Of a DNA stretch of 64,000 bases, positions 17,291-26,200 are shown piece by piece (within the stretch, counting starts at the first letter, position 1; each line of letters starts with the position of its first letter). A program made the translations under genes and the position numbers. Location: positions 26,138 through 90,137 of the forward strand of contig JACMPL010000016.1 in the NCBI GenBank assembly GCA_014377525.1, in the 5' to 3' direction. The notes beneath the pieces are model-generated. The model saw nothing but the letters and a program-made list of their open reading frames with translations, was not told where the DNA came from and ran no database searches. Source of the stretch: Candidatus Saccharimonadota bacterium. Lineage in GTDB: Bacteria; Patescibacteriota; Saccharimonadia; Saccharimonadales; UBA4665.

Positions 17291-17330
17291 AATAAATGGA
17301 CCCACTAAAGTGGGTCCATTTATTTGGTGC
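17285..17330 (+). terminator. Perfect 21-bp inverted repeat after tRNA-Leu, probable terminator
   Basis: Positions 17285-17305 and 17310-17330 are exact reverse complements with a TAAA loop. The left arm starts with GCACCA, the 3' end of the tRNA itself. The right arm ends ATTTATTTGG, giving a modest U-rich tail. It probably terminates in both directions and might also mask the tRNA 3' end before processing. Confidence 0.7.
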
Positions 17331-17576
17331 AGTGACCGGGCTAAGAGCCGGTACCATGAAGCGATCTAAGCGGTTCGCAGAGCGAAGAACAGCACAGGAG
17401 TTTACTCCGAGCACGCCGCAGTGGCGGAAGTCGTCAAGGCCGATAGTTCCGAACGTACGTACTATTCAAATGAACCAAGAAATCTCTAGAAGAATTTTGA
17501 TATGGTTAACATATTTGCTAATTACATAATATTATAAAGTCTTACTAAATTTTAGTAATTTAGAAGTTTAATCAAA

Positions 17577-17996
17577 ATGAGTAAGCGTAATCCAAACCAT
17601 GGTGGTGATCGAATGCATCAGCGTAGAATGGTAATCTCTATGCTGGATGGCGGTGTTTTGCTTGCCGGATATTACGGCTGGATGCATGAAGATGACATTA
17701 GTACTGATTACGAACCGTATAACTTGAGCCATTATCAAGACGGATTGTACATTGCCGATATACTAAAAATCACTTGTAGCGGTGATGCTATGGACAATCC
17801 AAACGCTAAAGACGGTCGATTTTTCAAAGACGATGCACACCCTGATGCTTATGGCAGCTATCAGATTTATGTGTTAGGTGCGTTATCGAGCATAGTTAAT
17901 TGGTATGTAACACTTGAAGATGGGGGTATTAACATTTATAGAGTAGCTAATGCTGTTTCGGCTATGAGCCACATGCTCGACCCAACACACATATAA
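17577..17996 (+). CDS. Hypothetical protein, AT-rich, downstream of tRNA-Leu
   Basis: A 139-residue acidic, soluble protein that I cannot place in a family. There is no signal peptide, membrane segment or catalytic signature; the sequence is rich in Asp, Tyr and His (for example HEDDISTDYEPYN near residues 37-49). The ATG at 17577 has no Shine-Dalgarno sequence. The gene and its flanks are visibly more AT-rich than the housekeeping genes on either side and sit right behind a tRNA gene, a common insertion point for acquired DNA. The 286 bases between the tRNA and this gene hold only the inverted repeat and a small GC hairpin (about 17336-17352). Confidence 0.6.
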   Translation: MSKRNPNHGGDRMHQRRMVISMLDGGVLLAGYYGWMHEDDISTDYEPYNLSHYQDGLYIADILKITCSGDAMDNPNAKDGRFFKDDAHPDAYGSYQIYVLGALSSIVNWYVTLEDGGINIYRVANAVSAMSHMLDPTHI

Positions 17997-18080
17997 CTTG
18001 GTGAAAAACTTGCGGTGCCAGTAATCTGTAAAGTTACCCAAATCAAATAAGCAAATTATCTAACCATAAGTTCACTAATG

Positions 18081-18108
18081 TTGCAAATTACTTCATATCT
18101 GCTATAGT
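18081..18108 (+). promoter_or_regulatory. Promoter giving a leaderless mRNA for the alpha/beta hydrolase
   Basis: TTGCAA (18081-18086), a 16-base spacer and TATAGT (18103-18108). The ATG at 18117 is 8 bases further on, so the predicted +1 falls at or just before the start codon. Confidence 0.6.
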
Positions 18109-18116
18109 ATGCTTAT

Positions 18117-18719
18117 ATGAAGCATGCAGTAATTTACATTCCTGGTCTCGGTGATGCCCGCGTTAGCGGGCAGCTTCTTGCTATCAAAACCTGGAATTGG
18201 TATGGGGTACATGCCGAGTTATTTCAAAAAAATTGGATTGACGGTGAACGGTTTGAGCCGAAGTTTCTAAGATTACTTAGCCGGATCGACGAGCTAGTCG
18301 AGCAGGGCTACGCCGTGTCTATCGTGGCTGTCAGCGCTGGTGCCAGTGCGGCTATCAATGCTTACGCCGCCCGGCCGGATACGATTCATTCAGTCGTTTG
18401 CATTGCTGGCGAGATTAATGGTCGCGACCGTATGCACCCTTCCGTCTATCAAAAAAATCCTGCATTTCGCGATTCAATGCATATGATCGAGGCGTCATTG
18501 CCTCGCATAACTCCAGCCATGCGCCGACGAATTTTGTCGCGGCGCGGCGCACTGGACATCTCCGTTACGGCAAAAGACAGTATTTTGCCAGGTGCCATCA
18601 ACCAAGTTGTTCCAACTATGGGGCATGCTATTACGATTGCCACGCAAATCCTGTTCGGTGCTCCAAGTTTTATTCAATTCATAAAACATTTGCCAGCTCG
18701 TAACGTTGATTCGATATAA
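18117..18719 (+). CDS. Alpha/beta-hydrolase fold protein
   Basis: A 200-residue cytosolic protein with the opening strand and oxyanion turn IYIPGLGD (6-13), the nucleophile elbow SAGAS (about 73-77, fitting GxSxG loosely as VSAGAS), an acidic residue near DSILPG and the catalytic histidine in MGHAI near 167-171. A serine esterase, lipase or thioesterase is possible; the substrate cannot be told. It has its own promoter with the -10 box almost touching the ATG and no Shine-Dalgarno sequence. It is not obviously linked to its neighbours. Confidence 0.75.
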   Translation: MKHAVIYIPGLGDARVSGQLLAIKTWNWYGVHAELFQKNWIDGERFEPKFLRLLSRIDELVEQGYAVSIVAVSAGASAAINAYAARPDTIHSVVCIAGEINGRDRMHPSVYQKNPAFRDSMHMIEASLPRITPAMRRRILSRRGALDISVTAKDSILPGAINQVVPTMGHAITIATQILFGAPSFIQFIKHLPARNVDSI

Positions 18720-18791
18720 CCACCACGGCACTGTCAAAATAAGCATCTAACCCACGGTGACAGTGCTACAATCTATACTAGAGGATTAACT

Positions 18792-20120
18792 ATGTCATTA
18801 TCTACTCAGCCCTATAAAGGCGCCCGCGACTTTTACCCCGAGCAAAAACGTTTACAGAGCTTTATGTTTGGTAAGATCCGTCAGGTGGTTCACCGCTATG
18901 GCTACGAGGAGTACGACGCCCCAATTTTAGAGCCATTGGAGCTATACTTAGCAAAAACTGGCGATGAGATCGTTAATGAACAGACTTATACGTTTACTGA
19001 CCGTGGTGGCCGTCAGGTTGTTATCCGCCCTGAAATGACGCCAACGGTAAGCCGGATGGTGGCCGCCAAGCGTCAAGAATTAGGTTACCCGCTGCGCTGG
19101 TTTAGTATTCCTAACTTGTGGCGCTACGAACGGCCGCAGCGCGCCCGCTTGCGTGAACACTGGCAACTCAACGTCGATATTTTTGGCGTCGCTAGTACTC
19201 AGGCAGAGTTAGAGGTGATTTTGATCGCTGACCAGATATATCAAAGTTTTGGCGCAACCCACGACATGTACGAAATTCGCCTCAACAGCCGTAAATTTAT
19301 GGACTTTGTATTGAGTGAATATCTTGGCCTAGATGGCGCGCAGGCATATTCTATGGCAAAACTTATCGACCGGATGAACAAAATGGAGCGTGGCGTGTTC
19401 CTAGCGCAAGCCGATCTGTTGTTCACACCAAGTATCCGCGAAGCCGGCGCTTTAGAAAGGCTGGTCAAAGTACTAGATGCTAAAAAATTCGAGCAATTAC
19501 CAGAAATTTTGCAAAGCCACGCTACTATCGCTAATATCCGAGCTACGCTCCAGCTACTCGAAGATAACGGCGTCCGCAACGCCCGTTTCGATAGCACTCT
19601 CATGCGAGGCTTCGATTACTACACCGATATCGTATTCGAAGTTTTTGATCTGCACCCTGACAACAACCGTGCCATGATGGGCGGCGGCCGCTACGATGGT
19701 CTGGTCGCGCTATTTGGTGTGGATCCGGTACCTACGGTCGGCTTTGGCCTGGGTGATGTACCGTTAGCCAATTTCTTGGAAGCTCATGGACTCCTACCAA
19801 ACTTGCGAGTAGAGACTGATCTTTATGCCGTAATTGTTGGCGATGTTCAGGAGGCAGCTCAGAGAACTGTTTCCGAACTACGTAGTATGGGATTAAACGT
19901 CGCGATCGATTTATCGGGTAAGAAACTTGGCGATCAGTTTAAGACTGCCCAAAAAAAGTCGGTACAACACGTTATTATTGTCGGCGAAAACGAGCTTGCC
20001 GAGCAGCAGTTCAAGCTCAAAAATCTGCTTACGGGCGTTGAGGAAACGCATAGTTTGTCGCGGATTGTTAGTATTGTTAAAGATCACCGCAAAACAGACG
20101 TGTTCGACGAGGCAGAATAG
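18792..20120 (+). CDS. hisS: Histidyl-tRNA synthetase
   Basis: Class II synthetase charging tRNA-His. The 442-residue product shows motif 2 with RPEMTPTVSRMV, the histidine-binding segment RGFDYYTDIVFE near 272-283, motif 3 with GGGRYDGLVA, and the C-terminal anticodon-binding domain. The length is normal. AGAGGA precedes the ATG. A TACAAT box (18767-18772) upstream may be the -10. It runs into the next gene with a 4-base gap. Confidence 0.97.
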   Translation: MSLSTQPYKGARDFYPEQKRLQSFMFGKIRQVVHRYGYEEYDAPILEPLELYLAKTGDEIVNEQTYTFTDRGGRQVVIRPEMTPTVSRMVAAKRQELGYPLRWFSIPNLWRYERPQRARLREHWQLNVDIFGVASTQAELEVILIADQIYQSFGATHDMYEIRLNSRKFMDFVLSEYLGLDGAQAYSMAKLIDRMNKMERGVFLAQADLLFTPSIREAGALERLVKVLDAKKFEQLPEILQSHATIANIRATLQLLEDNGVRNARFDSTLMRGFDYYTDIVFEVFDLHPDNNRAMMGGGRYDGLVALFGVDPVPTVGFGLGDVPLANFLEAHGLLPNLRVETDLYAVIVGDVQEAAQRTVSELRSMGLNVAIDLSGKKLGDQFKTAQKKSVQHVIIVGENELAEQQFKLKNLLTGVEETHSLSRIVSIVKDHRKTDVFDEAE

Positions 20121-20124
20121 TCCT

Positions 20125-20580
20125 GTGCGAGCTATCAACCACGCACTAGGCGGAGCGGTAATCGGACTGTCAATTGCAAATCCGGTAGTAGCACTGCCAC
20201 TTGCATTCTTGTCACATTTTCTCGTCGATGCGATTCCACACTTCGGTGTCAGTGGTTTCGACGATGTCGGCGGCAAATGGTTTAATAGGACGCTGATTGC
20301 TGACGCATCTCTCTGCGTGGCCTTGGTCGGAGTATTAGCCGTAACCAGACCGTATTATTGGGTGTCGGCTAGTATTTGTGCGTTTCTAGCAACTTCTCCA
20401 GATTTGATGTGGGTTCCAAATTATATTCGAGTAAAACGGGGTAAACACATACAACCAAATAAGTTGTGGTTGCTCAGATTCCACACCCGGATTCAGTGGT
20501 TTGAGCGCCCGATCGGGGCCGCAGTCGAGGTGGTATGGTTTGCAGCGGGAATCATATTGGTTGAAATGTTCCTGGTATAG
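20125..20580 (+). CDS. YdjM/DUF457-like integral membrane protein
   Basis: A 151-residue membrane protein with about four transmembrane segments. The N-terminus shows NHALGGAVIG and then LSHFLVDAIPH, a His/Asp-containing pattern like that of the YdjM-type predicted membrane-bound metal-dependent hydrolases. I chose GTG 20125, 4 bases after the hisS stop; the frame is open back to 19927 inside hisS but that part would be hydrophilic and non-homologous. Co-transcription with hisS is likely. Its biochemical role is unknown. Confidence 0.7.
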   Translation: MRAINHALGGAVIGLSIANPVVALPLAFLSHFLVDAIPHFGVSGFDDVGGKWFNRTLIADASLCVALVGVLAVTRPYYWVSASICAFLATSPDLMWVPNYIRVKRGKHIQPNKLWLLRFHTRIQWFERPIGAAVEVVWFAAGIILVEMFLV

Positions 20581-20605
20581 GCTAGCCAGGGAGCACGTGC
20601 CCTGT

Positions 20606-20611
20606 TACAAT
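20606..20611 (+). promoter_or_regulatory. -10 box giving a near-leaderless tig mRNA
   Basis: TACAAT ends 8 bases before the ATG at 20620. No -35 consensus and no Shine-Dalgarno sequence are visible. Confidence 0.45.
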
Positions 20612-20619
20612 TGCACACT

Positions 20620-21915
20620 ATGCAATTATCACAAGACAAGATCAACGACACTACTACTAAACTAACCGTCACAGCCGACAAAGACGTGCTTGAAGCTGGC
20701 CGTTTGCGAGCAGTCAAACGGCTCGGCAAAAACGTAAAAATTCAAGGTTTTCGCCCTGGTAAAGCACCACTTCACATCATAGAAAAGCAGCTTGATCAAA
20801 ATTTTTTACAATCAGAATTCCTCGAAGAAATCGTTAATCAATTGTATGTTGAAGCAGCGCAAGAGCTTAAGCTTCGTCCAGTTTCTCAACCGAATGTTAC
20901 GATCAAAAAATTTGTTCCTTTTAGCGAGTTAGAAATCGATTACGAAGTCGAGATCATTGGTGCGATTGTTCTGCCGGAATATCGTAAATACAAAGTCACT
21001 CGCAAGGCTGTAGCAGTCGCTGCTACAGACATCGCTGATGTACTGACGAATATGCGTACCCGCACTGCCAGCCGCGCAACCGTAGAACGGGCCGCCGTAA
21101 ATGGCGACTCCGTCACACTCGACTTTACGGGAACCGATGCCAAGACAAAAGAAGCCATCCCCGGTGCTGACGGAAATGACTACCCATTGGTACTCGGCAG
21201 CAAAAGCTTTATACCTGGTTTCGAAGATGAGATTATAGGACTTAAAGCTGGTGACGCCAAAGAGTTTGCCATCACGTTCCCCGCCGATTATGGATCAGTT
21301 GAACTACGAAAGAAAAAGGTTAGCTTCGCCGTCACAGTTAAGGAAGTGCAAGCCGTTGAGCTACCAAAACTTGACGACGAATTTGCTAAAAATATTGGGC
21401 CGTTCGAATCTCTGGCAGCGCTCAAGACTGATATCAAAAAACAGCTTACCGATGAGCGCAACCAAGACGCCGATCGCGAATTCGATAATGAACTGCTAGA
21501 AATGATTGCTAAAGCGACGAAAATCACTGTTCCGGACTCATTGATCGAAGACGAGATTGACCGCATCGAAGCCGAAGAAAAGCGTAATTTAGTGTACCGT
21601 GGACAGACATGGCAGGAGCATCTTGATGCCGAAGGAGTTGACGAAAAAGCGCACCGCGAAAAGAACCGCGATGGTGCTGTAATTAGAGTCAAGGCAGGAC
21701 TAGTACTTGCGCAAGTTGCAGAAGTTGAAAACATCGTAGTATCGCCTGATGAGCTCAATATTCAAGTTGAGTTGCTGAGGGGACGCTACACAGATCCAAC
21801 GATGCAAGCCGAGCTAGATAAGCCAGAAAATCGTCGCGAACTTATGAGCCGCATGATCAGCGAGAAGTCGATGACCGCCATCAAAGCAAACATAAATGGA
21901 GCAACCAAGAAATAA
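20620..21915 (+). CDS. tig: Trigger factor, ribosome-associated chaperone
   Basis: Trigger factor binds ribosomal protein L23 at the exit tunnel and folds nascent chains. The 431-residue protein has the ribosome-binding signature GFRPGKAP near residue 45, an FKBP-type PPIase domain (about 150-240, with GDSVTLDFTG) and a long helical C-domain. I chose ATG 20620 over the TTG at 20611, which lies in the -10 box. It is followed by a small ORF and then clpP, the classic tig-clpP neighbourhood. Confidence 0.95.
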   Translation: MQLSQDKINDTTTKLTVTADKDVLEAGRLRAVKRLGKNVKIQGFRPGKAPLHIIEKQLDQNFLQSEFLEEIVNQLYVEAAQELKLRPVSQPNVTIKKFVPFSELEIDYEVEIIGAIVLPEYRKYKVTRKAVAVAATDIADVLTNMRTRTASRATVERAAVNGDSVTLDFTGTDAKTKEAIPGADGNDYPLVLGSKSFIPGFEDEIIGLKAGDAKEFAITFPADYGSVELRKKKVSFAVTVKEVQAVELPKLDDEFAKNIGPFESLAALKTDIKKQLTDERNQDADREFDNELLEMIAKATKITVPDSLIEDEIDRIEAEEKRNLVYRGQTWQEHLDAEGVDEKAHREKNRDGAVIRVKAGLVLAQVAEVENIVVSPDELNIQVELLRGRYTDPTMQAELDKPENRRELMSRMISEKSMTAIKANINGATKK

Positions 21916-21916
21916 A

Positions 21917-22174
21917 ATGACTTTAGCGTTAGAACGTATTCAACACCAAACAACAGAAATAACAGTTGCGGCATCTGAAACAGAAGTAGGATTTGTCGGA
22001 TTATCAACAGAAGATATAGAATTACGGCCCAATGGCAATAACCCCGAAGACCCACTTCTAGCTGTATATGATGATCAGCATAATCGGTTAATAGCTCACT
22101 GTTTTACTCAAATTAAAGTCGGACAATTAATTTTAGACATCGAACATTTTGGTGGATATTTCACACACAAATGA
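21917..22174 (+). CDS. Small hypothetical protein between tig and clpP
   Basis: An 85-residue soluble acidic protein from ATG 21917, one base after the tig stop; an ATG at 21896 inside tig would add 7 residues. No domain is recognised. It contains the segment EVGFVGLSTEDIELRPNG and a terminal HFGGYF. It probably shares the tig transcript and ends just before the clpP CIRCE element. Confidence 0.55.
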   Translation: MTLALERIQHQTTEITVAASETEVGFVGLSTEDIELRPNGNNPEDPLLAVYDDQHNRLIAHCFTQIKVGQLILDIEHFGGYFTHK

Positions 22175-22197
22175 CCAATACATCAGCTGAATAAAAA

Positions 22198-22235
22198 TTG
22201 GCACTCTTGACGTAAGAGTGCCAATTTTGTATTAT
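22198..22235 (+). promoter_or_regulatory. CIRCE operator with embedded sigma-70 promoter for clpP
   Basis: TTGGCACTC (22198-22206), a 9-base spacer and GAGTGCCAA (22216-22224). The spacer holds TTGACG (22207-22212) as -35, followed after 17 bases by TATTAT (22230-22235) as -10. Arms are identical to the clpC site and the spacer differs by one base. Confidence 0.93.
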
Positions 22236-22270
22236 GTCAGTAGAACTTTTGCTTATTTGAAGGAGGCGCC

Positions 22271-22873
22271 ATGTCAATACTGATCCCAACTGTTGTCGAA
22301 AGCGACGGCCGTTACGAGCGCGCCTATGACATCTATTCGCGGCTACTCAAAGATCGTATTATTTTTCTTGGCAGCGATGTCAACGAAGCCAGTGCCAATG
22401 TGATCGTCGCTCAATTACTTTTCTTGCAATCAGAGGATGCCAAAAAAGATATTTATTTTTACATTAACAGCCCCGGCGGCAGCGTCTATGACGCCTTGGC
22501 TATCTACGACACTATGCATTACATCACGAATGACGTGCAGACGGTTGGCATTGGCGTACAGGCATCGGCTGCTGCGTTCTTGCTTAGCTCTGGTGCGAAA
22601 GGTAAGCGATTTGTCTTGCCAAATGCAACGGTCATGATTCATCAACCATCTAGTGGTACCCGGGGTAAAGTTACCGACCAAGAGATTGATCTTCGCGAAA
22701 GCCTACGCATCAAGCAATTATTAGAAACGATCATGGCAGGGAACACTGGCCAGAAACCGGAACAGATTCATATCGATATGGAGCGTGATAAGTGGCTGAC
22801 TGCTAAAGAGGCACTCAAGTACGGTATTGTCGACGCGATTATCGACAGCCCTAAAGAACTTGAAAAGAAATAA
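22271..22873 (+). CDS. clpP: ATP-dependent Clp protease proteolytic subunit ClpP
   Basis: Tetradecameric serine protease that degrades substrates unfolded by ClpC. The 200-residue product has the nucleophile in [10 protein letters not shown] (Ser about 99), the catalytic His in MIHQPS (about 124) and Asp in ERDKW (about 175). No long propeptide is present. AAGGAGG lies 5 bases before the ATG. Transcription comes from a CIRCE-overlapped promoter, implying HrcA control in parallel with clpC. Confidence 0.97.
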   Translation: MSILIPTVVESDGRYERAYDIYSRLLKDRIIFLGSDVNEASANVIVAQLLFLQSEDAKKDIYFYINSPGGSVYDALAIYDTMHYITNDVQTVGIGVQASAAAFLLSSGAKGKRFVLPNATVMIHQPSSGTRGKVTDQEIDLRESLRIKQLLETIMAGNTGQKPEQIHIDMERDKWLTAKEALKYGIVDAIIDSPKELEKK

Positions 22874-22907
22874 TTACGTACAGTTGCAGATTTGTATGCT
22901 AGCGCTG

Positions 22908-22936
22908 TTGACAAAAAGTCAGCAGCCGAGCATAAT
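22908..22936 (+). promoter_or_regulatory. Promoter for rpoBC with long leader
   Basis: TTGACA (22908-22913), a 17-base spacer and CATAAT (22931-22936). The predicted start near 22943 leaves a leader of about 275 bases before rpoB. Confidence 0.7.
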
Positions 22937-22942
22937 AGAATA

Positions 22943-23218
22943 TAAGAAGTAGTGTAAGCTAGGACGCTTGTGGTTGATTGCTTAGCAGTGAACAGAAAAG
23001 TCAAAACCTTCGCTTAGTAATCTTCGGTCGATATCGAACAAACACTACTAAAGCAAAATACTAATTATCAACTTTAGACAGAAGTATTATTATAATTTTT
23101 GCACGTTTCGCCTAGTTGAAATTTGTTAACCACTTACTTAGTGGTTGTTTATATTTGGTTGAGATTAGTAATTTAGTTAAAAATGGCAGCAATTAAATAC
23201 AGGGGGCGTTGAAGCTTT
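22943..23218 (+). other. rpoB 5' leader region with a hairpin
   Basis: This 276-base leader holds no ORF I would defend. AACCACT (23128-23134) pairs with AGTGGTT (23140-23146), followed by GTTTATATTT, which may act as a weak terminator or pause site. AGGGGG lies 13 bases before the rpoB ATG, rather far for a ribosome site. No rplJ-rplL genes lie upstream, so the leader may be the main control point of rpoBC. Confidence 0.4.
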
Positions 23219-26200
23219 ATGGCTAAAACTACAGCAACAAAATCAAAGCGCGTGTTTTTTACCGATGACACGAGCTCAATCGATCTACCAAGCTTAGTAA
23301 ATCACCAAAATAAGTCATTCCAATGGTTTGTCTCAGAAGGCCTTGGCGAATTACTCGCAGAGATCAGCCCGATCGACGATTACACTGGTGGCAAATTATC
23401 ACTATCGTTTAAGAACTATCATTTCGGTGATCCTAAACTTCCGGAATCGGTTGCTCGCGAGAACAACGTTAGTTACGAAGCGCCATTGCTTGCAACGGTT
23501 GAACTGGTCAACAAGATAACCGGCGAAGTTAAAGAGCAAGAAATCTACTTGGGTGATTACCCATGGATGACAACCCGTGGTACGTTCGTGATCAACGGCG
23601 CAGAACGCGTTGTTGTTAGCCAGCTAATCCGTTCGGCTGGTGTTTTCTTCACTGGTGAACTTCACGGTACTAGCAAACTCTACGGCGCAAAGGTTATTCC
23701 TGGCCGTGGTGCTTGGCTAGAGTTCGAAACGGCTGCTAACGGTGCTATTTTCGTTAAGATCGACCGAAAACGAAAAATTGCTGTTACAACTTTGCTTCGT
23801 GCTCTCGGTGTCACCGAAGCCCATATGAAGGAAACCTTCAATCATGTCGATACCGGCAAAGTTTCTCACATCGACTTAACCCTCGACAAAGACCCAACTA
23901 AGGGACAGAACGATGCCCTCATCGAAGTTTATCGCCGCTTACGCCCAGGTGACTTGGCAACGGTTGATAACGCAAAGTCGCTGATCGAAAACATGTTTTA
24001 TAACTACAAGCGTTTCGACTTCTCCCGCGTTGGGCGCTATAAAATTAACAAACGACTCGATCTTGACGTGCCAAACACGCTCGAAAACCGGATCATGCGC
24101 TTGGCTGATATCGAAGCGATTATCGCTGAGATTATTCGCCTCAACAACACGCAGGAACCAGCTGATGACATCGATTCATTGGCTAACCGCCGCGTTAAAT
24201 TAGTTGGTGAACTTGTTCAGCGCCAATTCCGCATCGGTCTGCTCCGCATGGAGCGCAACACCAAAGATCGCATGAGCATGAGCGAAATTGAGACAGTCAC
24301 TCCTGGACAGTTGATCAATGCTCGTCCAATCGTCGCCGCCGTTCGTGAATTCTTTGCCAGCTCTCAGCTATCGCAGTTCATGGACCAAATTAACCCGTTG
24401 TCGGAACTTGCCCACAAACGCCGCCTGTCTTCGATGGGTCCTGGTGGTCTATCGCGCGAACGTGCCGGTTTTGAAGTCCGCGACGCCCATGCAACCCACT
24501 ATGGCCGTATCTGTGCAGTCGAAACACCAGAAGGTGCCAACATCGGTCTTGTTCTTAACTTGGCTAACTACGCCCGAGTGAACGACTACGGTTTCGTCGA
24601 AACCCCGTACCGTAAGGTCATCAACGCAGCCACTCCAGCCGATATCGTTGGTCATATTGCCGCAGTTGATCTCGAAGACGCTGACGGTAAAGTTCTTGTC
24701 AAGAAAGGCGCTACTGTTACGGCTGCCGATGCCACTAAGCTTGCAAAAGTTGAGAAGCGGATTACCTGGCCCGTTAAGGCTCGAGTTACATCAGACATCG
24801 TCTATCTCGATGCCTACGATGAACAAGCCAAAATCATTGCCGGTGCCGGTGCGAGCTTTGATGCCGACGGTCATTTCGTCGACGAACGCGTCGCGGCTCG
24901 TTTCCGTCTCAAGTCCGGTGAAGTTGAATCCGATGACGTCAACTACGTCGATGCTGCTCGCAACCAAATTATTGGTAGCTCAGCCGGATTAATTCCATTC
25001 ATCGAAAAGAATTACGTCTACCGTTCACTCATGGGTAGTAATCAGCAACGTCAGGCAGTGCCGCTGATTCAGCCACAGTCGCCAATCGTTGGTACTGGTC
25101 TCGAAGGTGTTGCCGCTCGTAACACTGGTCAGGTCATGTTGGCCGAAGCCGATGGTGAAGTCACCCAGGCAACCGCCGAAGCGGTGATTGTTAAGTACAA
25201 AGAGGGTAGCATTACCTACGAACCGCAGCGATTCCTGCGTTCTAACGAAGGTACCAGCGTCAACCAAAAGGTTGTCGTCAGTACTGGTGACAAGGTTGTT
25301 GCCGGTGACGTGCTGATCGAAGGTATGTCGATATCTGGTGGTGAGTTAGCGCTTGGTAAAGACTTGATCGCGGCCTTTATGCCTTGGTCTGGTTATAACT
25401 TCGAAGATGCCATCATCATCAGCCGTAAACTGGTCGAAGATGATACGCTCACCAGCGTGCACATCGTTGACTTCATGATCGAAGTCCGTGAAACCAAGTT
25501 AGGGCCAGAAGTTGTAACCCGTGATATTCCGAATGTTTCCGAAGAAACTCTCCGTCACCTTGATGAGGATGGGATTGTTCGCATCGGTGCCGAAGTTCAC
25601 CCTGGTGATATCTTAGTCGGTAAGATTACTCCTAAGGGAGAGCAAGAACTTAGCTCAGAGGAGCGACTACTCCGCGCTATCTTTGGTGAAAAAGCCAAAG
25701 AAGTCCGTGATACCTCGCAGCGCATGAGCAATGGAAAGCACGGTAAAGTCGTCGGCGTTAAGATCTTTAGCCGCGAAAACGGCCATGAGCTCAAAGCCGG
25801 TGTCATCATGCAAATCCAGGTCTTCGTTGCCCAAATGCGTAAAATTGCCGTTGGCGACAAGCTTGGTGGACGCCATGGTAACAAGGGTGTCATTGCCCGA
25901 ATCCTACCAGTTGAGGACATGCCGTACATGGAAGATGGTACGCCAATCGATATTCTCTTGAACCCACTGGGTGTCCCATCCCGTATGAACGTCGGACAGT
26001 TGTTCGAAACCCACCTGGGTATGGCCGCTCGTGCTCTTGGCATGAAAGTCGCCAGCCCATCGTTTAACGGTGTGCCTGTTAGCAAAATCCAGGAACTTCT
26101 TAAAGAAGCTGGTTTCCCAGAAGATGGTAAGCAGCGCCTGTACGATGGTCGCACCGGTGAAGCCTTCAAGGAACGTACCACCGTTGGTAGTATGTACATG

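Noticed and set aside
17296..17529. 77-codon frame starting in the tRNA-Leu terminator
   Set aside because: It begins inside the inverted repeat, has no Shine-Dalgarno sequence and shows no protein-like pattern; I treat it as chance.
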